Source: a bacterium (lineage in GTDB: Bacteria > SZUA-79 > Acidulodesulfobacterales > Acidulodesulfobacteraceae). From it: a stretch of DNA of 52,342 bases. The notes under the pieces were generated by a model that saw only the letters and a list, made by a program, of their open reading frames with translations, did no database searches and was not told the DNA's origin. The stretch lies in the NCBI GenBank assembly GCA_021825865.1, contig JAKAFU010000010.1, positions 1-52,342 on the forward strand, given 5' to 3'. Of this stretch, positions 34,848 through 44,434 are shown in pieces. The position numbers were made by a program, and so were the translations under genes. How positions within the stretch are numbered: position 1 is the stretch's first letter; the number at the start of each line of letters is the position of its first letter.

Positions 34848-36251
34848 ATGGAAAATATCAATAAAAAAATTCATCTTATAGGGATAGGCGGTTCAGGAAT
34901 GAGCGGTATAGCGGAAGTTTTGATTAATTCAGGATACACTGTTACGGGTTCTGATATAGAATATAGCAATACAATCAAAAAAATTGAATCCTTAGGCGGC
35001 AAAGTTCATATAGGACATAATTCGTCCAATATTAACGAAGCCGAAATAGTTGTATATTCTTCGGCTATTAAAGATGACAATATAGAATTAGCTGAAGCTA
35101 AAAACAGGAAACTTACCGTTTTAAGAAGAGCAGAAATGCTTGCAGAATTATTATCGCTGAAAAAAGGCATAGCTATAGCCGGCTCGCATGGAAAGACAAC
35201 CACAACATCGATGATTTCAAATATTTTAGGTTATGCAGGACTTGACCCTACTTTTGTCGTAGGAGGAAAGGTTTTCGGAATAGATATGCATTCAAAAGTA
35301 GGAAAAGGTGATTTTATGGTGGTTGAAGCCGATGAAAGCGACGGGTCTTTCTTGAAACTTAAACCTGATTATTGCGTTGTTACAAATATTGATTATGAAC
35401 ATTTAAATTTTTACGGAGGCATAGAAAATATAAAATCTGCATTCAAAGATTTTATAAATAATATTTCTTTTTTAGGTTTTGCCTCTTTATGTGCAGACAA
35501 TAATATATTGAGGTCTTTATTTCCGGAGTTATCAAGGAAATATTTCACTTACGGAATAGAACAGGAAGCGGATTATTACGCTTTAAATATTGAACTTGAA
35601 AAAGAATTTTCCAGATTTGACGTATATTGCAAAAATAAATTTATAAAGAAATTTAAACTTTCAGTTCCGGGTATGCATAATATATATAATGCGTTAGGTG
35701 CTATAACTTTAACAATGGAACTCGGCATAGAAACAGATTCTATTTTCGAAGCGTTAAAAGATTTTCATGGGGTAGAAAGAAGATTTCAGATAAAAAAAGA
35801 AGATGAAAGGCTTATAATAGTTGATGATTATGCTCACCATCCTGTTGAAATAACGGCAACGCTTAAAGCGGCTAAAAATTGGGACAGGAAGATAATCGTA
35901 GTTTTTCAGCCGCATAGATATTCGAGAATGCAGGGATTATTAGATGATTTTTGCAAATCATTAGAGATTGCCGATAGCGTGATAATAACCGATGTTTATT
36001 CCGCCGGAGAGATTGCTATAGAGTCGGCTTCGTCTTTAATATTGAGTGATAAAATGAGGCATACGGGTTATAAAAATGTTTATTATGTTCCGGATAAAAA
36101 AGATATATCATTAAATTTAAATAATCTGCTTAAAGGCGGCGAAATGGTAATTTTTTTAGGAGCAGGCGACATAACAAAATATTGCGATGATTTTGTAGAT
36201 TCTAAAAATGTTAAAACAACTAATGCCGGCAGTGCAAGACTCAATCAATAA
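34848..36251 (+). CDS. murC: UDP-MurNAc:L-alanine ligase MurC
   Basis: A 467-residue Mur ligase that adds L-Ala to UDP-MurNAc. The start at 34848 has GGAG six bases upstream and gives the family-typical MENINKKIHLIGIGGSGMSGIAEVL opening; an in-frame TTG at 34836 lies inside that ribosome site. The ATP loop AGSHGKTTTT (111-120), EADESDGSFL, VTNIDYEHLN and DDYAHHPVEI are intact. Length is normal, with no Asn-rich insertion. Confidence 0.97.
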   Translation: MENINKKIHLIGIGGSGMSGIAEVLINSGYTVTGSDIEYSNTIKKIESLGGKVHIGHNSSNINEAEIVVYSSAIKDDNIELAEAKNRKLTVLRRAEMLAELLSLKKGIAIAGSHGKTTTTSMISNILGYAGLDPTFVVGGKVFGIDMHSKVGKGDFMVVEADESDGSFLKLKPDYCVVTNIDYEHLNFYGGIENIKSAFKDFINNISFLGFASLCADNNILRSLFPELSRKYFTYGIEQEADYYALNIELEKEFSRFDVYCKNKFIKKFKLSVPGMHNIYNALGAITLTMELGIETDSIFEALKDFHGVERRFQIKKEDERLIIVDDYAHHPVEITATLKAAKNWDRKIIVVFQPHRYSRMQGLLDDFCKSLEIADSVIITDVYSAGEIAIESASSLILSDKMRHTGYKNVYYVPDKKDISLNLNNLLKGGEMVIFLGAGDITKYCDDFVDSKNVKTTNAGSARLNQ

Positions 36252-36386
36252 GAATAATAAAAGCGAATTGAGAATTAATAAAAATAGCATAATAAAATTA
36301 GACAAATAAGTAAAAGTAAACAAAAATAGAAAAAACAAATTAATCAAAACAGAACAATAAAAGTAAATCAATAAAAGTAAATTAAA

Positions 36387-37310
36387 ATGATTGAAAATAT
36401 GGCAGTTATAAGAGAAATACTTAATAAAAACGGTGTATGTTACATTGAAAATGCGGATATGTCTTTGTATAGCACTATGAGAACCGGAGGTTCCGCTGTT
36501 TTAATGATTTTTCCGAAAAATACAGCAGAACTTTATGCCGTCTGTAAAATTATTAAAAATTACTGCCGGGATTTTTATATAATAGGAAGCGCTTCAAATA
36601 CGCTGTTTAAAGACGGCATAATAGAGCTGCCGATTATTTCATTTAAAAATGGATTTAAGTATATAGATTTCGATGTTAACAATAATTATTATACTGTCAA
36701 AGCAGGAGCGGGAGTTTTGCTGTCAAAAATGCTGAATTTTTCATTAAAAAATAATCTTGAAGGATTAGAATTTGCTTACGGAATTCCCGGAACAGTCGGC
36801 GGAGCAGTTAAGATGAACGCCGGTTCTAAAGAATCAAATATTGAAAATATAATCAGCAGTTTAGATATTATTACCAAATACGGTGAAAAATTTAATTTTA
36901 AGAAAGAGCAGTTAAAATTTTCATACAGAAATCTTAAAATAACCGATTTTGATGAAGATAATTATTTTATTACAGGTGTTGAATTTTTATTAAAAAGTTC
37001 TACTAAAAGTAATATAGCTGAAAAAATGGATTTATTTAAATCAAGAAAAATGACTCAACCATTAGGCAAGAGATCATTAGGATGTATATTTAAAAATCCG
37101 GAAGGGCATTTTGCAGGGAAAATTATAGACGATATAGGTTTAAAAGGTTCAACTAAGGGAGGTGCCGCTGTTTCGGAAAAACACGCTAATTTTATAATAA
37201 ATAAAGGTAACGCAAAATCCTCCGATATTTTAGATTTAATTAAAGAAATTAGCGAAACTGCATTGAGAGAAAAAAATATACGGTTAGATACCGAAATTAA
37301 AATAATTTAA
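36387..37310 (+). CDS. murB: UDP-N-acetylenolpyruvoylglucosamine reductase MurB
   Basis: A 307-residue FAD enzyme that reduces the enolpyruvyl group to make UDP-MurNAc. FAD-binding motifs RTGGSA (32-37), IGSASNTLF (66-74) and YGIPGTVGGAVKMNAG (131-146) are clear; SYR (179-181) and Glu303 match catalytic positions. At the proton-donor site, GSFFKNP in E. coli, this protein reads GCIFKNP with Cys233 in place of Ser. Short type-II-like form, without the E. coli C-terminal insertion loop. ATG at 36387 or 36399. Confidence 0.95.
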   Translation: MIENMAVIREILNKNGVCYIENADMSLYSTMRTGGSAVLMIFPKNTAELYAVCKIIKNYCRDFYIIGSASNTLFKDGIIELPIISFKNGFKYIDFDVNNNYYTVKAGAGVLLSKMLNFSLKNNLEGLEFAYGIPGTVGGAVKMNAGSKESNIENIISSLDIITKYGEKFNFKKEQLKFSYRNLKITDFDEDNYFITGVEFLLKSSTKSNIAEKMDLFKSRKMTQPLGKRSLGCIFKNPEGHFAGKIIDDIGLKGSTKGGAAVSEKHANFIINKGNAKSSDILDLIKEISETALREKNIRLDTEIKII

Positions 37311-37329
37311 TGTTTTTGAGATGTTAATT

Positions 37330-38256
37330 ATGAGAGAAAAAATAAAAAATTTAAAAATAGGCGTGTTGGCGGGAGGCAGTTCCGCAGAGAGGGAGATATC
37401 TCTTAAAACGGGAAAAGCTGTTGAGGATTCGCTTGCCGGCATGGGTTATAATGTCATAAAGTTTGATTTAGACGAAAATTTTTTTGATGAGTTAAAAAAA
37501 ATTGATATTTGTTTTAACGCTCTTCACGGGACATTCGGAGAGGACGGCAAAGTTCAGGGAGTTTTAGAACTTTTAAAGATTCCTTATACAGGTTCAAATG
37601 TCGAAGCCAGCGCAATTGCCATGGATAAAATAAAATCAAAAATAATTTTTAAATATTATGGATTAGATGTTCCCGATTTTTTTTCGGTTAAAAAAAGAGA
37701 GACTAAAGAGCAGATAGAAAATAAAATGCAGAATATGCCATTGCCGTATTTCATAAAGCCTAACGCTCAAGGTTCAAGTATCGGCGCGTCCATTGCTTAC
37801 TCTGCGAGCGAATTGTATTTAGCGCTGGAGGATGCTTTCCAATATGATGATGAAGTTATTGTAGAAGAATATATTGCAGGCAGAGAAATACAATTTGCGG
37901 TTTTTTCGGGAAAACCGCTCGGCTGCGTTGAAATAAAACCTAATGACAGTTTTTATTCATATTCTGCAAAATATACAAAAGGGAAAACGCAGTATATTTT
38001 AGAGCCTGATTTAACTGAAGAAGAATACCAGGCATGCGAATATGCGTCCGTATCAGCCCATGCCTCTTTAGGCTGCAGAGGCGTAACAAGAACCGATATA
38101 ATACTAAGTGATTCAGGGAAGGCATATGTTTTAGAAATTAATACGCTGCCGGGATTAACTGAATTCAGCTTAGTTCCAATGATTGCGCAGAAAAAAGGCA
38201 TTAAGTTCGGCAGTCTTATAGAAGAAATTATTGAAGACGCCATAACTTGCAAATAA
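37330..38256 (+). CDS. ddl: D-alanine:D-alanine ligase Ddl
   Basis: An ATP-grasp enzyme of 308 residues (311 from an ATG at 37321) that makes D-Ala-D-Ala for MurF. GVLAGGSSAEREISLKTG, ALHGTFGEDGKVQGVLE, KPNAQGSSIGAS, and the metal-binding EINTLPGLT are typical. GAG nine bases before the ATG at 37330 and the usual family start favour that codon. It lies 19 bases after murB, suggesting coupled expression; the following spacer is a simple repeat. Confidence 0.96.
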   Translation: MREKIKNLKIGVLAGGSSAEREISLKTGKAVEDSLAGMGYNVIKFDLDENFFDELKKIDICFNALHGTFGEDGKVQGVLELLKIPYTGSNVEASAIAMDKIKSKIIFKYYGLDVPDFFSVKKRETKEQIENKMQNMPLPYFIKPNAQGSSIGASIAYSASELYLALEDAFQYDDEVIVEEYIAGREIQFAVFSGKPLGCVEIKPNDSFYSYSAKYTKGKTQYILEPDLTEEEYQACEYASVSAHASLGCRGVTRTDIILSDSGKAYVLEINTLPGLTEFSLVPMIAQKKGIKFGSLIEEIIEDAITCK

Positions 38257-38330
38257 TTAAATAACTAAATAATTAAATAACTAAATAAAATAAATAGATG
38301 ATTAAATAAATAACTAACTAACTAAATAAA
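38257..38330. repeat. AT-rich tandem repeat between ddl and ftsQ
   Basis: A degenerate array of TAAATAAC/TAAATAAT units, with a 16-base higher-order copy near its start and ACTAACTAACTAA near its end. It puts stop codons in every plus-strand frame after ddl. Similar arrays fill other dcw spacers here. Confidence 0.7.
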
Positions 38331-38390
38331 AAAATTATTGACCGTTCATATAACTTTTATATAACTGTATAAATTTATATTTGTTATCTT

Positions 38391-39458
38391 ATGTTTAATA
38401 AAAATAATAATAAAAAAAAAGGAGATATAAAAAATTACGGTGCAGGTAACTTTCATATACAAAATGAAAGTATAAAAAAAAAGAAAGAGAATAAAAAAAA
38501 TAAAAAAATTAATGGGGTTGGAAAACTTGTAAAGAATAACAATAATAACAAGAAGAGCAGGAATAAAAATAAAAATATCAATAATAATTCCACTAATGAT
38601 AGCAATAGTAATAACTATATTAATATTAATAAAAATAAGAATAAGAATAGTGATTTTAATTTTATTAAAACTATATATGTTATTGGATTTATCGTAGCAA
38701 GCGCGGCTATTATTTATTTTGCATACAATAAAATAAATTATTATTTTTTTAATAAGAAAATATTTAAATTAAAAAAAATTATTATTACAGGCGTTAAGAT
38801 TAATAAAAAAGAAAAGCTGAAAATATTGAAATTGTCCAGTCTTTATTACGGTGAAAATTTAATTAATATAAATTTAAAACGTGTTACACGGCTTGTTGCG
38901 TCGGACAGATGGTATAAAGATATTACAGTGTATCGTAAATATCCTGATGAGATTTTTATCTTACTAAAAAGAAGAAAGATAGGAGCAATTTTGAACGACG
39001 GTAAATTATATTATTTAAGCAGAGCAGGGTTTGTCGTCGGGAAGATTAACGGGGAAGCGGGATATGATTATCCAATTATTACCGGAATTACAGGTAACAT
39101 TACATCAAAGAATGTCGGCTATTATTTGTCCGGTATAAATAAAGCGTTAAGTTTTTTAAGGACTATAAAACATTCTTATCTGAAAGGCAAGCTGAATGAA
39201 ATACATATTCAAAAAGATAAAGGGATTGTGGTTTATACAAATAGCGGCGAAGAAATAAAATTTGGAAACGGAAACATTAAAAATAAATTAAAAACGTTAA
39301 AAATGCTGCAGTATGAAATAAAAAAAATTAATCTTAAATATGACGGGTATATAAATCTTGAATATAAAAATGAAGCGGTAGTAAAAGTTAATAGCGGTTC
39401 CAGAGTTTTGCCGGCTAATTATAAAAAGATTATAATACCGCCTGATATATGGAAATAA
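38391..39458 (+). CDS. ftsQ: cell division protein FtsQ with long Lys/Asn-rich cytoplasmic tail
   Basis: A 355-residue bitopic protein; FtsQ is usually 250-290. Residues 1-88 are a hydrophilic Lys/Asn/Ser-rich tract, followed by one membrane segment (about 90-112) and a periplasmic POTRA domain (FKLKKIIITGVKINKKEKL onward), then the FtsQ beta domain with DRWYKDITVYRKYPDEIFI. It links FtsL/FtsB to the divisome. The N-terminal tract is coded by A-rich AAT/AAA codons and would normally be short. Position between ddl and ftsA supports the call. Confidence 0.9.
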   Translation: MFNKNNNKKKGDIKNYGAGNFHIQNESIKKKKENKKNKKINGVGKLVKNNNNNKKSRNKNKNINNNSTNDSNSNNYININKNKNKNSDFNFIKTIYVIGFIVASAAIIYFAYNKINYYFFNKKIFKLKKIIITGVKINKKEKLKILKLSSLYYGENLININLKRVTRLVASDRWYKDITVYRKYPDEIFILLKRRKIGAILNDGKLYYLSRAGFVVGKINGEAGYDYPIITGITGNITSKNVGYYLSGINKALSFLRTIKHSYLKGKLNEIHIQKDKGIVVYTNSGEEIKFGNGNIKNKLKTLKMLQYEIKKINLKYDGYINLEYKNEAVVKVNSGSRVLPANYKKIIIPPDIWK

Positions 39459-39633
39459 ACAATGATAAAAGGTTAGTAATTTAATCGATATTAATTAAGT
39501 AAGTTCTTAATTAAAGAATTAAAGGAGCAAATGATTAAATAAATAATTAAAGGATTAAATAAATTTAATTAAATAAATACGAATTTATATTTATATATTA
39601 TAAGAAGCGGTTTAAATTTAAAAGAGGGTTAAA

Positions 39634-40866
39634 TTGGAAACCAGTAATAATATTATAGTGGGATTAGATATCGGTACAACGAAAGTCTGTGCTATCGTCG
39701 GCGAATTTAAAAACGGCAATCTGGATATTATAGGCTTAGGTTCCAGTGTTTCTACAGGTTTGAGAAACGGAGTCGTAAATAACATTGAAAATACCGTGGA
39801 TGCTATTGCAAAAGCGGTAGAGAATGCCGAACTGATGGCAGGTTACCAAATCAATGAAGTTATTGTCGGAATTGCCGGTTCGCATGTCAGAGGGTTTAAT
39901 TCGCGCGGTATAGTTGCCGTCAAGAGCAGGGAAGTAACGCAGCAGGATGTGGACAGGGTTCTTGAGGGAGCCAAATCTATAGCTATTCCTTTAGATAATG
40001 AGGTTATTCATACAATTCCGCAGGAATATATAGTAGATGAACAGGATGATATAAAACAGCCGATAGGTATGAGCGGATTAAGGCTTGAAGCAAGAGTGCA
40101 CATAGTTACCGTTTCAAGTATTGCCGCTCAAAATATAGTCAAATGCGCAAATAAAGCCAATCTGGATGTGTCTGATATTGTGCTTGAGCAGATAGCCTCA
40201 AGCGAGGCTGTTCTTACCGATGATGAAAAAGAATTAGGCGTAGTACTGATAGATATGGGAGGCGGAACTACCGATATAGCGGTGTTTTCAGGCGGAACGA
40301 TTATACATACTTTCGTTATTCCCAAAGGCGGGCAGAGCGTGACAAGCGATGTTTCTCTGGGTACTAAAACAATTCCTCAGGAGGCTGAGAAAATCAAAGT
40401 TCAGTTCGGAATAGCCAAAGAATCTCTTGCAAGAAAAGATGAAATAATTGAAATTCCCGGTATAGGCGGAAGACCGCCGAGGACCATTGCAAGGCAGGTT
40501 CTCGGTAATATTATTGAGCAAAGAATGGGGGAAATTTTTACATGGGTAAGAAAAAATATTGAAAAAAACGGTTTAGAGAATAAAATACTGTCAGGCTATG
40601 TTATAACCGGAGGCGGAGCATTAATAGACGGATGTGCAGACCTTGCGGAAGACATTTTCGGAGCGCCGGTCAGGATAGGCACACCGCGCGCGGTCGGAGG
40701 TTTAACCGACGTAATTAATTCGCCGATATATTCTACCGGAGTCGGTTTAGTTAAATATGCTTTTAAAAATAATTTAGACAAAGAGCCAATGTTTAAAAAA
40801 AGCAGCAGGAATATATTTGAAAATATAAAAGCAAGACTTTTAAAATTACTCGAAGATTTTTTTTAA
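39634..40866 (+). CDS. ftsA: cell division protein FtsA (TTG start)
   Basis: A 410-residue actin-like ATPase that anchors FtsZ filaments to the membrane. Actin-fold motifs VGLDIGTTKVCAIVGEF, the 1C domain (VVNNIENTVDAI), DMGGGTTDIAVF and YVITGGGALIDG are present, and the C-terminus ends in an amphipathic helix (KARLLKLLEDFF), the membrane-targeting sequence. The start is a TTG: GAGGG lies five bases upstream and no ATG occurs near. Confidence 0.96.
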   Translation: METSNNIIVGLDIGTTKVCAIVGEFKNGNLDIIGLGSSVSTGLRNGVVNNIENTVDAIAKAVENAELMAGYQINEVIVGIAGSHVRGFNSRGIVAVKSREVTQQDVDRVLEGAKSIAIPLDNEVIHTIPQEYIVDEQDDIKQPIGMSGLRLEARVHIVTVSSIAAQNIVKCANKANLDVSDIVLEQIASSEAVLTDDEKELGVVLIDMGGGTTDIAVFSGGTIIHTFVIPKGGQSVTSDVSLGTKTIPQEAEKIKVQFGIAKESLARKDEIIEIPGIGGRPPRTIARQVLGNIIEQRMGEIFTWVRKNIEKNGLENKILSGYVITGGGALIDGCADLAEDIFGAPVRIGTPRAVGGLTDVINSPIYSTGVGLVKYAFKNNLDKEPMFKKSSRNIFENIKARLLKLLEDFF

Positions 40867-41117
40867 AATATTTTTAAATTCGGAAGATTATTTCAATTTA
40901 ATTGCTTTAATTGTTTTGTTGATAATTAAATAATTTGTAATGAATTTGTGATTAATCTGATATTACTTTGATGTTAGTTTGATATTTGTTTATTTGTTGC
41001 CGATTATTTATTTTATTTGCTGATATGTTTGTTGATTTATTAATTTATTGATTATTATAATTTTGTAAATTTTATTTGAATGTAAAATATATTATACTAT
41101 ATCAGGAGGAGGATATT

Positions 41118-42422
41118 ATGCTGGAATTTATTGAAGATGCGGAATTATCTGCAAATATAAAAGTGGTGGGAGTCGGAGGAGGCGGCAGCAATGCCGTAAA
41201 TACTATGATTCAGTCAGGTTTAACAGGAACTGATTTTATAGTAGCCAACACAGACGCGCAGGCTTTGAAAACTAACAGCGCAAGCATAAAAATTCAGCTT
41301 GGCGAAAAAATAACAAAAGGTTTAGGCGCAGGCGCTAATCCGGACGTAGGCAAACGTTCGGCATTAGAAGACAGAGATAAAATCTTTGAGACCTTAAACG
41401 GTGCGGATATGATATTTATTACTGCCGGACTCGGCGGAGGTACAGGGACCGGCGCCGCCCCTATTATTGCGCAAGTTGCTAAAGAAATCGGCGCTCTCAC
41501 GGTTGCGGTAGTTACTAAACCATTCGCTTTTGAGGGAAAAAAAAGAATGATACAGGCGGAAGAAGGTTTGAGAGAATTAAAGGCTATAGTTGATACAGTT
41601 ATTACTATACCTAATCAGAGATTGCTTGCAGTTGCCGGAAAATCCACAACTATGATAGATGCATTCAGGAAAGTAGACGAAGTATTGCTTCAGGCAGTTA
41701 AAGGCATATCCGATCTTATAAATGTTCATGGAATGGTAAATGTTGATTTTGCCGATGTTAAAGCTATTATGTCGGAGATGGGTATGGCTCTTATGGGAAC
41801 CGGCATTGCCGAAGGGGACAATAAAGCTTTAGAAGCAGCTCAAAAAGCAATCGCAAGCCCTCTTCTTGAAGATATAAGTATTGAAGGAGCAAGAGGATTA
41901 TTAATAAATGTTACAGGCGGCACGGATTTATCTTTATTTGAAGTCAATGAGGCTATCGAGATGATAAGCTCCGAAGCTCATCCCGATGCGACTATAATTT
42001 ACGGACAGGTTATAGATGAAAGTATGAACGGGAAAATAATGATAACTGTAATAGCAACCGGATTCGGCAAAGAAAGTAATACAGCTACTGGAAATGCTTC
42101 AAATATTACTAATATTGTCAATATAAAAAGACAGAGCAGCGGTGCCAATATTTCCGATATAAATAATTTTAATGTAATTGAAGATAAAATTAAAGAGCAG
42201 CCTATGGCTTTAGATTCTTCAGATTCAGATTTTGAGATTCCTGAAACATTAGAAATACATCAAAATCAAAATGGCAGAAGAAATGATGTCGTCAAAAATA
42301 TTGCCGCTAAAAATGAAAGAAATGAGTATATTTCAAAATTCAACGAAAATGATGAAGAAGATGATGATTATGAAGACCAAAAATATGATATACCTACTTT
42401 TTTGAGAAAGCAGGCTGATTGA
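41118..42422 (+). CDS. ftsZ: cell division protein FtsZ
   Basis: A 434-residue tubulin-like GTPase that forms the Z ring. The ATG at 41118 has AGGAGGAGG just upstream, the strongest ribosome site in the dcw cluster; an upstream TTG at 41076 gives an unlikely leader peptide. GGGGSNAVN (20-28), the GTP-binding [10 protein letters not shown] (106-115) and the T7 region [11 protein letters not shown] are intact. A flexible acidic Asn/Asp/Glu-rich linker (about 320-420) leads to the conserved C-terminal peptide [11 protein letters not shown], which binds FtsA. Confidence 0.98.
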   Translation: MLEFIEDAELSANIKVVGVGGGGSNAVNTMIQSGLTGTDFIVANTDAQALKTNSASIKIQLGEKITKGLGAGANPDVGKRSALEDRDKIFETLNGADMIFITAGLGGGTGTGAAPIIAQVAKEIGALTVAVVTKPFAFEGKKRMIQAEEGLRELKAIVDTVITIPNQRLLAVAGKSTTMIDAFRKVDEVLLQAVKGISDLINVHGMVNVDFADVKAIMSEMGMALMGTGIAEGDNKALEAAQKAIASPLLEDISIEGARGLLINVTGGTDLSLFEVNEAIEMISSEAHPDATIIYGQVIDESMNGKIMITVIATGFGKESNTATGNASNITNIVNIKRQSSGANISDINNFNVIEDKIKEQPMALDSSDSDFEIPETLEIHQNQNGRRNDVVKNIAAKNERNEYISKFNENDEEDDDYEDQKYDIPTFLRKQAD

Positions 42423-42581
42423 TTGTTGTTATTATTATGTTTTTACATCAATATTGTGGATTGTTATTCCTGAGAAAACAGGTTTATTGATTTATTGATT
42501 ATTATTGTTATTGTGCCGGCTATTTTATTTTATATCACCCATTAAATTATAATTAATTATAAATTAATTATATAATGTTAT

Positions 42582-44357
42582 ATGACGCAGCGTATTAATA
42601 TACTTTATGATATTTATCTTAATTCTGAAAAGTCGGCTATTAGTAAAAATAAGCATTCTGATGTAAACGCATTATTAGTTTTTCCGAATTATTATAATGT
42701 GGCAATGTCCAATCTAGGATTTTTAAGGGTTTATGAATTACTTAACGCCCCTGATTTTATGTCATGCGACAGGGCTTTTTTACAAGATTTTAATAATGAT
42801 GAACGTACTGTTTATAATAATAGAGGAATAATTTCTATTGAAAGAAGGAAAAACATATTAAATTATGATTTAATTTTCTTTTCTTTAAGTTATGAAAATG
42901 ACTTTATCAATATTTTAAAAATACTTCATGCGGAAAATATTCCGTTTTTATCTAAAGACAGGCAGCAGCCTGATATAAACGGCAGCAGCTATTATCCGCT
43001 AATTATGGCAGGCGGAGTAATTTCATTCCTTAATCCCGAACCTGTAGCTCCTCTTTTTGACATTATGTTTGTCGGGGAAGCCGAAGCTATTTTTCCTGAT
43101 TTTCTACAAATTGTTCAAAAACATTTTCAATCTTTAAAAAAAAATAAACAGACCGTAAAACAGGACATACTTGAAGAATCATCAAAGTTAGAAGGTATTT
43201 ATGTTCCATCGGCATACGATTTTATTTTTAGTAAAAGAGGCGTATTAGAAATACCTCTAATAGAGAATGTAATTGTCAAAACATCTTATCCTGAGAAAAT
43301 AAAAAGGAAATGGCTGGATTACGGATTTACTCCTTCTATTAGTTCTATAACAAGCGAATATGCAGAATTTAGTTCAATGAAACTTATTGAAATAGCTAGA
43401 GGCTGCAAAAGAGGATGCAGATTTTGTTCGGCTGCTTTTATATATCTGCCTGCAAGAAAATCATCGATAAAAGATGTCATATCAGGAATTGCGAAGGCGG
43501 AGGAATTTGAAAAAATAGGTTTTGTAGGGCTTGATACAATGGACAATGAATATATAAAAACATATATGCAATTTTCTTTAGAAGAAAAAAAAACCTTTTC
43601 GCTGTCATCCGTGAGATTTGACTGTTTAGACGAATCTAATATAGACATAATGAACAGAGCGGGGCTGAAGACTGTTACTTTAGCAGTTGAAACCGGTTCT
43701 GAACGCCTTAAAAAAATTATAAATAAAGATATAAAAAATGAAACAATTTTAGCCACAATAAAGAAAATAATAGAAAGCGGAATAATGAATATTAAGGCTT
43801 ATTTTATGATTGGATTGCCTACGGAAGATATATACGACATACAAGAGACCATTGCTTTAATAAAATTAATGAGAATTCAGTTTGTTGAATCATCGAGAAA
43901 AAATAAACGTATAGGAAAGTTAACTATAGGTTTAAGTCCGTTTGTTCCAAAGGCATGGACGCCGCTTCAATGGGAAAATTTTGAAAATGAAAAAACACTG
44001 TCAAAGAAGATAAATTTCATTTATAAAGAATTGAATAATTTGCCGAATATCAGTTTAAATATAAATTCCGTTAAAAGTGCTTTTACCGAAGCTTTTTTTG
44101 CAAGAGGCTCAAGACTCTCACTAAATATTTTAATTAACTCGTTTAATAATAATTCGACTATAAAAAAAGCTATTATTGCTTCAGGATATAAGATAGATGA
44201 TTTTATGAGAAAATATTCAACTGAAGAGATACTGCCGTGGGACATTTTAGACCAGGGAATAACCAAAAACTATTTAAAAGAAGAATACGACAGAGCGCTG
44301 AAATATAAAACAACCCCCGGATGTTTTGAAGGCTGCAAAAGATGCGGAATATGTTAG
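42582..44357 (+). CDS. radical SAM protein, TIGR03960-like (unfused)
   Basis: A 591-residue radical SAM protein with an N-terminal B12-binding-like region (ALLVFPNYYNVAMSNLGFLRVYELLN; MAGGVISFLNPEPVAPLFD) and the cluster motif ARGCKRGCRFCSAAF (CX3CX2C). The C-terminus ends in a cysteine-rich GCFEGCKRCGIC. This matches the uncharacterised family TIGR03960, often fused to or followed by a DUF2344 domain and next to ribosomal L21/L27 or RNase G genes. Here no DUF2344 domain or partner is present. The reaction is unknown. Confidence 0.85.
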   Translation: MTQRINILYDIYLNSEKSAISKNKHSDVNALLVFPNYYNVAMSNLGFLRVYELLNAPDFMSCDRAFLQDFNNDERTVYNNRGIISIERRKNILNYDLIFFSLSYENDFINILKILHAENIPFLSKDRQQPDINGSSYYPLIMAGGVISFLNPEPVAPLFDIMFVGEAEAIFPDFLQIVQKHFQSLKKNKQTVKQDILEESSKLEGIYVPSAYDFIFSKRGVLEIPLIENVIVKTSYPEKIKRKWLDYGFTPSISSITSEYAEFSSMKLIEIARGCKRGCRFCSAAFIYLPARKSSIKDVISGIAKAEEFEKIGFVGLDTMDNEYIKTYMQFSLEEKKTFSLSSVRFDCLDESNIDIMNRAGLKTVTLAVETGSERLKKIINKDIKNETILATIKKIIESGIMNIKAYFMIGLPTEDIYDIQETIALIKLMRIQFVESSRKNKRIGKLTIGLSPFVPKAWTPLQWENFENEKTLSKKINFIYKELNNLPNISLNINSVKSAFTEAFFARGSRLSLNILINSFNNNSTIKKAIIASGYKIDDFMRKYSTEEILPWDILDQGITKNYLKEEYDRALKYKTTPGCFEGCKRCGIC

Positions 44358-44434
44358 CGTAATTTTTTTACTTCGGTTGAGACCATTCAAAATTTTGTGT
44401 CAATTATGTATAATTAAATTATAATTAATAATTA

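Noticed and set aside
38257-38330. CRISPR-like array
   Set aside because: Units are 8-16 bases of pure AT with no unique spacers; simple tandem repeats. No cas gene is present anywhere in the window.
41076-41117. Upstream TTG extension of FtsZ
   Set aside because: The extra 14 residues match no FtsZ; the ATG at 41118 follows AGGAGGAGG.
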